Assembly: GCA_003456055.1 (NCBI GenBank)
Contig: DMPG01000047.1
Location: 1 to 5,229 of the forward strand
Reading direction: 5' to 3'
DNA length: 5,229 nucleotides
Source: Bacteroidota bacterium
GTDB lineage: Bacteria > Bacteroidota > Ignavibacteria > UBA10030 > UBA8401
A program made the position numbers and the translations under genes. Of the stretch, positions 1 to 5,229 are shown in pieces. A model generated the notes under the pieces. It was not told the DNA's origin. It saw nothing but the letters and a program-made list of their open reading frames with translations, and ran no database searches. Numbering within the stretch: position 1 is the first letter of the stretch; each line of letters starts with the position of its first letter.

Positions 1-530
1 TCATCCAATTTTGTCTTGGCGATTTCCGAATGGATCTCCATCATAATGGTCTTCACCAGTCCGGACCCAATAGAAATTATCACTAACAGCCGTGTGCCGG
101 AGATCTGCATCAATTCTAGTTTATCAAAAACGCCCGACGTCATTTGCGGAGCGGTGACAACGCTGAGTTGGTGCGATATTGTGCCAAGAATTTTTGAGGC
201 AATTTTTAGAATGTCATCCGTTTCAATATTTCCGTGGAGCTGTGATTGAATGGATGACTGCTCAAGTTCGCTTAGTTGATCGATCTCCATCAATTCGTTC
301 ACATAGAAACGATATCCTTTGTCTGTTGGAATTCTGCCCGCAGATGTGTGCGGATGACCAAGATATCCGAGCGATTCTAAATCAGACATTACATTCCGAA
401 TCGTTGCGGCACTTAAACCAATGTCGTTATGTTTGGAAATGAACCGAGAACCGACCGGAATTGCGGTTTGGATATAACTATGGACGATATTGTGGAGAAT
501 TGTTTTTTCTCTGTCGTTCAGTGTCTTCAT
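1..530 (-). CDS. hrcA: Heat-inducible transcription repressor HrcA, N-terminal part (gene cut by window edge)
   Basis: HrcA represses heat-shock chaperone operons such as groESL and dnaK by binding the CIRCE inverted repeat; in known systems its activity depends on GroEL. Reading from 530 to 1 on the minus strand gives an open frame of 176 codons that leaves the window without a stop; full-length relatives are about 340 residues, so roughly half is present. The N-terminal winged helix is clear: the start MKTLNDREKTIL, then PVGS at 25-28, the recognition-helix segment ATIRNVMSDLE at 42-52, and the family signature HPHTSAGRIPTDKGYR at 59-74. After about residue 110 the start of the GAF-like dimerisation domain follows. 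The start codon matches the usual family N-terminus. A possible ribosome site (AGGGAG) lies 14 bases upstream, rather far, so it may not be decisive. In many bacteria grpE, dnaJ or dnaK follow hrcA; here they would lie beyond the left edge. Identification is secure from the signatures. Confidence 0.95.
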   Translation of the reverse strand, partial: MKTLNDREKTILHNIVHSYIQTAIPVGSRFISKHNDIGLSAATIRNVMSDLESLGYLGHPHTSAGRIPTDKGYRFYVNELMEIDQLSELEQSSIQSQLHGNIETDDILKIASKILGTISHQLSVVTAPQMTSGVFDKLELMQISGTRLLVIISIGSGLVKTIMMEIHSEIAKTKLD

Positions 531-580
531 TCTGCTAACAACAACTCCCTTAGAAGGACAAAAAATACCTTATTTCTTTA

Positions 581-609
581 AAAATACGAATACTTTGAGC
601 GGATGTCAA
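581..609 (-). promoter_or_regulatory. Putative housekeeping promoter of hrcA
   Basis: On the minus strand a perfect -35 hexamer TTGACA (609-604) is separated by exactly 17 bases from TATTTT (586-581), which matches four of six positions of the -10 consensus. Transcription would start near 574, leaving a leader of about 45 bases before the hrcA ATG at 530. The site sits inside the 131-base gap between the receiver gene and hrcA, suggesting that hrcA is transcribed independently of the upstream gene. The hexamers are visible; promoter activity is inferred. Confidence 0.5.
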
Positions 610-661
610 GGAATGACAAAGCGGGGTTCTTTTATGAGTGTTTTAGGAATTCCGAAAAAAA

Positions 662-1426
662 TTATGGTGTGTGTTTTTCTTTTTCCTGGTCTTGCATTAA
701 TTTAAGGTTCTTCTCTAGTTCCTGACGGATATCGATAATACTCTGATCTGTGACGTAATTAGTATAGACAACATTAGTGAGTTCAACAAGAGATCGAACA
801 ACGGACTCAATAATGGATGCTTGTCCTTTAAGGTCACTGATCAATTGAATGAATTGATTTGCAGCCTCAGCATCAAGAGTTTTTTTTACCATCCGTTCAT
901 ACGAAGATGATCGAAGCATGATGATTGCAAGCGCATTATTTACATGATGAGCAATAGTGCGGACAGTTGTTTGAAACATTTGAACTGCTGCTTTTTGCTT
1001 TTCTTCTTCATTTTTTTGGATCTCACGCTGCTTTATTTCTTGACGGAACAGATACCGCTCGTAGACACCGTTGATGACGATTGGGAGGTGGCCAAGTTCA
1101 AGACGTTCTTTCCGAATATAATCATACGCTCCTAGCTTCATTGCATTCACAGCGACTTCTTCTGTTCCGGCTGCCGTGAGCATAACGACCGGTGTTTCCA
1201 ATTTTTGATCATGTATCCATTGCAATACCTGCAATCCGGTCATTGAACCGATATGATAATCAAGCAGAACCACATCGAACTGTTCGGAACCAAGCATTGA
1301 AATTCCTAATTCTCCGGAATTTGCGGTTTTGACTTTATATTTTCCATCTGATTCAAGTTCCAAACAAAGAATGTTTGAAAAAGCAACTTCATCATCAATA
1401 ATAAGTATGGCAAGGGGTGTTTTCAT
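662..1426 (-). CDS. Response-regulator receiver protein with a histidine-kinase-like dimerisation/phosphoacceptor segment and no ATPase domain
   Basis: This 254-residue cytoplasmic protein begins with a complete CheY-like receiver domain (about 5-122): acidic pair D11/D12, predicted phosphoacceptor D56 in VVLLDYHIG, switch threonine T84 in MLTAAG, and conserved lysine K106 in DYIRKERL. A charged, probably coiled-coil linker follows (about 123-148). Residues 149-218 look like the two-helix HisKA-type dimerisation domain, with an H-box-like motif IAHHVNNAL (158-166) resembling the AHDFNNxL or AHEINNPL boxes of sensor kinases; H160 would be the phosphoacceptor. The protein ends about 35 residues later, so the HATPase domain with N, G1 and G2 boxes is absent, and the 131 bases before hrcA cannot encode one. 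The start is supported by GAGAGG six bases upstream of the ATG. It may act as a phosphotransfer adaptor, a dimerising receiver or a regulator of a kinase encoded elsewhere; no DNA-binding domain is visible. The receiver assignment is very sure, the role of the C-terminal half is inference. Confidence 0.85.
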   Translation of the reverse strand: MKTPLAILIIDDEVAFSNILCLELESDGKYKVKTANSGELGISMLGSEQFDVVLLDYHIGSMTGLQVLQWIHDQKLETPVVMLTAAGTEEVAVNAMKLGAYDYIRKERLELGHLPIVINGVYERYLFRQEIKQREIQKNEEEKQKAAVQMFQTTVRTIAHHVNNALAIIMLRSSSYERMVKKTLDAEAANQFIQLISDLKGQASIIESVVRSLVELTNVVYTNYVTDQSIIDIRQELEKNLKLMQDQEKEKHTP

Positions 1427-1432
1427 TTTTTT

Positions 1433-1438
1433 CCTCTC
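1433..1438 (-). promoter_or_regulatory. Ribosome binding site of the receiver gene
   Basis: GAGAGG lies six A residues upstream of the ATG at 1426 on the minus strand. This is the best spaced Shine-Dalgarno sequence in the window and supports the chosen start, which places the first receiver beta strand (LAILIIDDE) immediately after the initiator. Confidence 0.6.
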
Positions 1439-1458
1439 AGTAAGTACAAATTAAGCGC

Positions 1459-1464
1459 ATTATA
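1459..1464 (-). promoter_or_regulatory. Putative -10 element of the receiver gene
   Basis: A perfect TATAAT stands on the minus strand in the leader of the receiver gene, with a start site expected near 1452, about 26 bases before the ATG. No good -35 hexamer is found at the proper distance (an AT-rich stretch occupies that position), so an activator or an alternative sigma factor preference is possible. Because the terminator at 1520-1554 separates this gene from the tRNA upstream, a promoter is expected in this leader. The rest of 1427-1519 shows only short inverted repeats. Confidence 0.35.
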
Positions 1465-1519
1465 AGACTTAATCAAGAAGTTTTTATAATTGTACGAAGA
1501 GATAGGTAACACTCTGTAC

Positions 1520-1554
1520 AAAAAAAACCGCACAGTTTAGAAGTGCGGTTTTTT
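1520..1554 (-). terminator. Intrinsic terminator after tRNA-Gln, structurally bidirectional
   Basis: A perfect six-base-pair GC-rich stem (CCGCAC pairing with GTGCGG, 1528-1533 with 1543-1548) encloses a nine-base loop. Read on the minus strand it is followed by eight consecutive T (1527-1520) and preceded by six A, which could extend the stem. It begins almost directly after the tRNA 3' end, so it should close the tRNA transcript. On the plus strand it would also be followed by six T, but no gene in this window points towards it from that side. Confidence 0.88.
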
Positions 1555-1555
1555 G

Positions 1556-1627
1556 CTGCCCCACAAGGATTCGAACCTCGATAAGCAGAGTCAGAGTCTG
1601 CTGTCTTAGCCGTTAGACGATGGGGCA
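1556..1627 (-). tRNA. tRNA-Gln (anticodon CTG)
   Basis: The 72-nucleotide sequence folds into a full cloverleaf on the minus strand. The seven-base-pair acceptor stem starts with the U1-A72 pair and has discriminator G73, both typical of glutamine tRNAs. A D arm (GTCT with AGAC), a five-base-pair anticodon stem (GCAGA with TCTGC), a four-base variable region and a T arm with the canonical TTCGAAT loop follow. The anticodon CTG is at 1594-1592, in the seven-base loop CTCTGAC, and reads codon CAG. No CCA is encoded: the bases after G73 are CAA, so the end must be added by tRNA nucleotidyltransferase. The gene lies 37 bases downstream of hflX and directly before a terminator, so it is probably co-transcribed with hflX and released by processing. 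Confidence 0.95.
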
Positions 1628-1664
1628 ATTTGTTTACTAAAATAAAAAAATGCGGCTCGAAAAT

Positions 1665-2942
1665 CTACTTTCTTTTCAAACTTTCTATAATTTTTTCCAC
1701 TCGTTCTTTTGTTTTATCGCTCACTTTTGCAGTGATAATAATATCATTTTCATCATATTTCTGTTCTGTAATTTCCGCAAGATCGTGAAGGAGTGAAATT
1801 GTCTTGTAATCTGCATTGGATACGGTGAATGTCATTTCGGTAAATTCTGCATGAATCATCGAGCGGAGCATTTCCTTTAATCCAAGAATATTTATTCCAC
1901 GATGAGCAGAGATGAATACTGATGGTTCATATTTCGATTGCAGATTTTTGATAACACTTCTATCTTCGATAGCATCGACTTTGTTGAATACATAGATCAC
2001 CGCTTTATTTGCAATACCAAGATCTGCAATGGTATTTTTCACCACTTCAATCTGTTCTTCCATTTGCGGATGTGCAAGATCGATCACGTGCAGTAAAATA
2101 TCAGCTTCAATGACCTCTTCCAGTGTACTTTTAAATGAGGCGACCAAATGATGGGGGAGTTTTCGGATAAAGCCGACCGTATCTGTTATCATTGCACTTG
2201 TTGATGTATCTAATGCAACTAATCTGGTTGTAGGATCGAGCGTCGCAAATAACCGATTTTCGACGAATACGTTTGAATCAGATAGTGTATTGAGCAACGT
2301 CGATTTCCCGACGTTCGTATATCCGACAAGTGCAATGCTGTAATATTCTTTTCTTCCGCCTCGCTGTGTAGTCCGTTGAGTTGCGATCTTTTCAAGTTTC
2401 ACTTTCAGCACTGCAATTCTTTCGCGTATCATTCGGCGGTCAGTCTCGATCTGTGTTTCACCGGGACCCTTTGTGCCGATACCGCCGTATTGTTTTGAAA
2501 GGTGAGTCCACATGCGTGTGAGGCGGGGGAGCATGTAATTCAATTGAGCCAGTTCAACTTGAGTTTTTGCTTCATTGGTTTTTGCTCGCGAAGCGAAAAT
2601 GTCCAGGATCAATCCGCTGCGATCGAGGATCTTTCGTTCGATCATTTCTTCAAGATTTCGTACTTGCGCCGGTGACAGATCATCATCAAAGATCACCAGA
2701 GAGATATTATCATCCTTACACATTTGTGCAAGCAGTTCAACCTTTCCTTTACCGATGTAATATGCAGAATCGAATTTATCCTTTACTTGAAGGATCTTAT
2801 GAAGGACATCTGCTCCCGCTGTGTCTGCAAGAAGAACAAGTTCATCAAGATATTCTTCTTCCTGTTGTTTTGTGGTATTGCGGGTGGCAACACCAACAAC
2901 AATAGCACGTTCACGTTTTTCTTTTACAAGATCGATCATCAT
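1665..2942 (-). CDS. hflX: GTPase HflX (ribosome-associated, ribosome-splitting GTPase)
   Basis: HflX is a cytoplasmic GTPase of the TRAFAC/Obg-HflX group that binds the 50S subunit and splits stalled or hibernating 70S ribosomes, notably under heat or antibiotic stress. The 425-residue protein has the family's usual length and layout. The N-terminal HflX domain contains YYIGKGK (61-67), the helical signature DRSGLILDIFASRA (107-120) and the glycine-rich segment GGIGTKGPGETQIETDRR (153-170). The G domain follows: P-loop GYTNVGKS (207-214), switch I FATLDPTTR (232-240), G3 DTVGF (254-258), G4 NKVD (320-323) and G5 ISA (344-346), then a short C-terminal domain. All nucleotide-binding motifs are intact. 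Two ATG codons are adjacent; the first is preferred because AAGGA lies 11 bases before it rather than 14. The gene follows the BatA-like gene by 43 bases in the same direction and precedes tRNA-Gln by 37 bases, which suggests one operon. Confidence 0.97.
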   Translation of the reverse strand: MMIDLVKEKRERAIVVGVATRNTTKQQEEEYLDELVLLADTAGADVLHKILQVKDKFDSAYYIGKGKVELLAQMCKDDNISLVIFDDDLSPAQVRNLEEMIERKILDRSGLILDIFASRAKTNEAKTQVELAQLNYMLPRLTRMWTHLSKQYGGIGTKGPGETQIETDRRMIRERIAVLKVKLEKIATQRTTQRGGRKEYYSIALVGYTNVGKSTLLNTLSDSNVFVENRLFATLDPTTRLVALDTSTSAMITDTVGFIRKLPHHLVASFKSTLEEVIEADILLHVIDLAHPQMEEQIEVVKNTIADLGIANKAVIYVFNKVDAIEDRSVIKNLQSKYEPSVFISAHRGINILGLKEMLRSMIHAEFTEMTFTVSNADYKTISLLHDLAEITEQKYDENDIIITAKVSDKTKERVEKIIESLKRK

Positions 2943-2985
2943 TATTTAATAATTCCTTTTCACTTTCAGGGTGATAGCGCAAATG

Positions 2986-5124
2986 CTAAACTTTTGCTTT
3001 CGATTCTCGTGCCACGAACATTTCAATCAATGCAACAAAAAGAGCAGCAATTAAAAAATAACGCCATAGTTCAATTCCAAACCTGCTTTGTAAAACAGTT
3101 CCGGAAATCTCTGAATCGGGATTCACGTATGTTATCGATCCTTCAGCGATTCCCATTGAGTAAAGGAGCGTACCAATTTGGTCTTTTTCCGCAAGAGCAC
3201 CGTTCGACTCTTCCCTGCGGATATTGATCGGAAGTGTTAACACTGTATCGTTTTGCGAAAAAATTGTATAGATCCCTGCTTGTATCGGATTGTCAAACGA
3301 AAAAATCGAATGAGAAATTCCTTCATCTGAAGTTTTATTGTATGCTATCAATGGTACTTTTCGGTTTTCCGTATCGAATAATTGCAGCGAAGAAGGTGAG
3401 TTCATCGTTCCTTTCTTTAATTGGAATGAGGTGAACTCGATTTTTTCTCCGACAGCATACTGCAATTGTTCATTTGCGTTGATCGGTGCTGCAAGAAACA
3501 AAGCAGACTGATATAGTAACGGAACAAAAATTCCTTTTAACGGAAAATCCGACCACTCAGGAATTGCCGGGACTGAAAATCCAAGTATTCTCCCGCGGCC
3601 AACCTCTCGCAGCCATAGAAAATTCTTTCCATTCGAAAGAGAAATAATGGAGCGCAGATTCGATTCCGATCTTGCATTGAGTCCGGTATTTATTTGCGGT
3701 GTTTCAATGGCAGTTTTCTTCTTCGAGAGGATTTGTTCAAACATTCCCTGGAAGATGGGGAACTGATAATCTACTTTCTCAAATGTTGTTGACGATCGGG
3801 ATAACTGCATCTCAGCAAGTCCAAATTGCGTCAAATAGTTATACGATGCGACATTTGTATCGGCAGAAGGGAAGAAGATGACACTACCGCCGTTTGAAAT
3901 ATATTGTTGTAGTATTGAATGGCGAGGAATCGGGAGAGCATCTATACCGGACAGGACAACAATATCGTTCGCTGTCAGGGTTGTTGTTGTCATCTGTTCA
4001 GGGGATAATTTTGAGATACTAATCGGTGAAGGGTTATTGGCATTATCGGAGAGCGACAATGCTGCGGAAATGTAGCGTGAATATTTTTCTTCTTTCGAAA
4101 TAATTGCAAGCTTGATCTTTTCGGGTATGTTTATTGAAAAGAAAAAACGATTATCTGATTCGAACAGATCATCTTCCAATTCAACAAAACCGGTGACAAA
4201 TCCGGACTGAGAGGGAGTGATACTGAATTCAAGTGTACCGTTTTCACCGCCATCAAGCGAAATACTTTTTTGCATCACTCTGTTGTTTCCGATCGAAACT
4301 CCGGCAAGATGGTTAATGATTGGTCGGGTTCCGTAGTTCTTGACCCCAATATTGAGAACAAACGGTTTGCCGACTTGAAACAATGACGGTGGAACAGTGA
4401 TTCTCTCAATTGCAACATTGTCTATCTGCCGTTGGGATAAGGATGAATAAAAAATCTTTGTGTTCGGTTCAAACAGCCCCTCTTGAGATTGGACTTTTTG
4501 AATTCCCGAAGTAAGTGTTGTTCCTTGCCCATCGGTGATGACATACACTTCTTTGTTTAAATTCTTCGATTGCGAAAGCAGCCGCGAAACAAGATGCAGT
4601 CCATCTTCAATCGTGCGATGGTTAAAGTTGATCTCTGTCTCACGAATGAGAGATTCAACTTTTTTACCGTCGTGGGTGGCTTCATCCATGGTAGCATTTG
4701 GAAGATCTGATAGACGGAGGAAAAAAACATCGTCATTTTCCTGCAGTAATGATAGGATCTTTAAAGATTGTGTTTGAGCTTGAGCCAAAAATTGCCCCCG
4801 TTCATTGCTTAAACCCATACTTGCAGAATTATCAAAAAGAATGACAATTGTTGATTTAGCACGGGAAGAAAGTGAACCAAAGCTGCCTTTGAGCGCGGGA
4901 CGGGAAAAAGCGAGAACAATGAGAAGGATCAACAATGTACGCAAGACCAAGAGCAGCCATTGTCGTACTTTGACCTTCCTCATTTTATTTTTTTGCAGTT
5001 CTTTAAGGAATTTGAGCGTACTGAATTCGATCGTGGTGAGTTTACGAATATTGAACAGATGAATGAGAATCGGTATCGCCGCCGCCGCAAGTCCAAACAG
5101 AACAAAAGGATTAAGGAAAGTCAT
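2986..5124 (-). CDS. BatA-like membrane protein with VWA domain
   Basis: This 712-residue protein begins with the BatA-type N-terminal double membrane anchor: hydrophobic segments at about 6-25 and 56-74 joined by a strongly basic loop (28-55). By the positive-inside rule that loop is cytoplasmic and the following region periplasmic. A VWA domain occupies about 90-235 with all metal-site (MIDAS) residues apparently present: D98, S100 and S102 in DNSASMG, probably T171, and D198 in ITDGQ. An immunoglobulin/CARDB-like beta region follows (about 238-333), then a glutamine-amidotransferase-like fold (about 336-545, with NDIVVLSG and NGGSVIFFP strands and the WSDFPLKGIFVPLL segment) with no catalytic triad that I can recognise. 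A final membrane segment lies at about 686-703 with a short basic tail. Family members usually occur with MoxR ATPase and DUF58 genes and are linked to envelope stress; the original aerotolerance label is not a defined activity. Those partners, if present, would lie beyond the right edge. No clear ribosome site precedes the ATG. Confidence 0.9.
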   Translation of the reverse strand: MTFLNPFVLFGLAAAAIPILIHLFNIRKLTTIEFSTLKFLKELQKNKMRKVKVRQWLLLVLRTLLILLIVLAFSRPALKGSFGSLSSRAKSTIVILFDNSASMGLSNERGQFLAQAQTQSLKILSLLQENDDVFFLRLSDLPNATMDEATHDGKKVESLIRETEINFNHRTIEDGLHLVSRLLSQSKNLNKEVYVITDGQGTTLTSGIQKVQSQEGLFEPNTKIFYSSLSQRQIDNVAIERITVPPSLFQVGKPFVLNIGVKNYGTRPIINHLAGVSIGNNRVMQKSISLDGGENGTLEFSITPSQSGFVTGFVELEDDLFESDNRFFFSINIPEKIKLAIISKEEKYSRYISAALSLSDNANNPSPISISKLSPEQMTTTTLTANDIVVLSGIDALPIPRHSILQQYISNGGSVIFFPSADTNVASYNYLTQFGLAEMQLSRSSTTFEKVDYQFPIFQGMFEQILSKKKTAIETPQINTGLNARSESNLRSIISLSNGKNFLWLREVGRGRILGFSVPAIPEWSDFPLKGIFVPLLYQSALFLAAPINANEQLQYAVGEKIEFTSFQLKKGTMNSPSSLQLFDTENRKVPLIAYNKTSDEGISHSIFSFDNPIQAGIYTIFSQNDTVLTLPINIRREESNGALAEKDQIGTLLYSMGIAEGSITYVNPDSEISGTVLQSRFGIELWRYFLIAALFVALIEMFVARESKAKV

Positions 5125-5148
5125 TGAAAATTATTACTGACAGAATAA

Positions 5149-5189
5149 ATATTATTACAAGTGAAATTGTTTTTCACTTCTAATAATAT
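5149..5189. repeat. 41-base imperfect palindrome upstream of the BatA-like gene
   Basis: Two 18-base arms (5149-5166 and 5172-5189) are inverted complements at 17 positions, the only mismatch being C opposite C at 5158/5180; the loop is TTGTT. The inner core is an uninterrupted eight-base-pair repeat (AAGTGAAA with TTTCACTT). It lies 24 bases upstream of the ATG and overlaps a candidate -10 element, so it could be a repressor operator or a stem in the leader RNA. It lacks a GC-rich stem and a run of T on either side, so it does not look like an intrinsic terminator. Confidence 0.8.
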
Positions 5190-5213
5190 ACTCCAATGGG
5201 ATTTTGAATACAA
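5185..5213 (-). promoter_or_regulatory. Candidate promoter of the BatA-like gene/hflX/tRNA-Gln unit
   Basis: On the minus strand TTGTAT (5213-5208, three of six consensus positions) and TATATT (5190-5185, five of six) are separated by 17 bases. Transcription would begin near 5178, within the palindrome at 5149-5189 and about 55 bases before the ATG. The -35 match is weak and the surrounding DNA is AT-rich, so this may be chance. The whole stretch 5125-5229 shows no recognisable gene. Confidence 0.33.
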
Positions 5214-5229
5214 CTTCCAATCAGGATTC

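Noticed and set aside
618..645. Possible CIRCE half site around GAGTG on the plus strand
   Set aside because: The required second half at nine bases distance does not match (about three of nine positions), so it is not a CIRCE element.
645..661. Small palindrome GGAATTCC followed by an A/T-rich run after the receiver gene, as a terminator
   Set aside because: The stem is only a short self-complementary octamer with no room for a loop, and the T run lies on the wrong side for the minus-strand transcript.
16..705. Plus-strand open frames of 71-87 codons opposite hrcA and its leader
   Set aside because: They are antisense to hrcA and the end of the receiver gene, overlap one another and show no family resemblance; they are chance frames.
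1556..1627. Assignment of the tRNA as tRNA-Glu because of the general resemblance of Gln and Glu tRNAs
   Set aside because: The seven-base anticodon loop reads CTCTGAC, giving anticodon CTG, and the U1-A72 pair with G73 is typical of glutamine.
2567..3227. Plus-strand open frames of 112 and 167 codons overlapping hflX and the end of the BatA-like gene
   Set aside because: They are antisense to two well-supported conserved genes, show low-complexity composition with no recognisable motif, and run across the intergenic gap without a convincing start site.
5159..5179. The inner hairpin upstream of the BatA-like gene as an intrinsic terminator of a gene to the right
   Set aside because: The stem is AT-rich and no run of T follows it on either strand; an operator or leader structure fits better, though factor-dependent termination cannot be excluded.
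1..5229. A novel defence system, mobile element or CRISPR array
   Set aside because: No direct repeats with spacers, transposase, integrase, phage or toxin-antitoxin motifs are visible; gene content is conserved housekeeping on one strand with even composition.

Overview
The window is an AT-rich bacterial chromosome segment with every recognisable gene on the minus strand, so transcription runs from position 5229 towards position 1. In transcription order it holds: a BatA-like membrane protein with a von Willebrand factor A (VWA) domain (5124-2986); the ribosome-associated GTPase HflX (2942-1665); a tRNA-Gln with anticodon CTG (1627-1556); a strong intrinsic terminator (1554-1520); a receiver-domain protein with a histidine-kinase-like dimerisation segment but no ATPase domain (1426-662); and the N-terminal half of the heat-shock repressor HrcA (530-1), which runs off the left edge. 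The organism is probably a member of the Bacteroidota/Chlorobiota/Ignavibacteriota group. The long BatA-type protein with an N-terminal double membrane anchor is typical of that group, the Shine-Dalgarno signals are weak or variable, and codon use is AT-leaning. This placement is an inference from gene content, not a phylogenetic result.

Region by region: positions 5125-5229 carry no recognisable gene, but they contain a 41-base near-perfect palindrome overlapping a plausible promoter for the BatA-like gene. That gene is followed 43 bases later by hflX, with a good ribosome binding site, and the tRNA begins 37 bases after hflX ends. No clear promoter is visible in either gap, so BatA-like gene, hflX and tRNA-Gln look like one transcription unit closed by the terminator at 1520-1554. 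The receiver gene then has its own leader (1427-1519) with a perfect TATAAT and a good ribosome binding site. The hrcA gene has a separate promoter (TTGACA, 17-base spacer, TATTTT) in the 131-base gap before it.

Functionally the window mixes envelope maintenance (BatA-like), ribosome rescue under stress (HflX), translation (tRNA-Gln), phosphorelay signalling (receiver protein) and heat-shock control (HrcA). HflX and HrcA are both stress-related, but nothing in the sequence shows joint regulation. Most of the window is ordinary conserved chromosome. The parts most worth a second look are the ATPase-less receiver/phosphoacceptor protein, the palindrome in front of the BatA-like gene, and the absence of a recognisable CIRCE operator upstream of hrcA.
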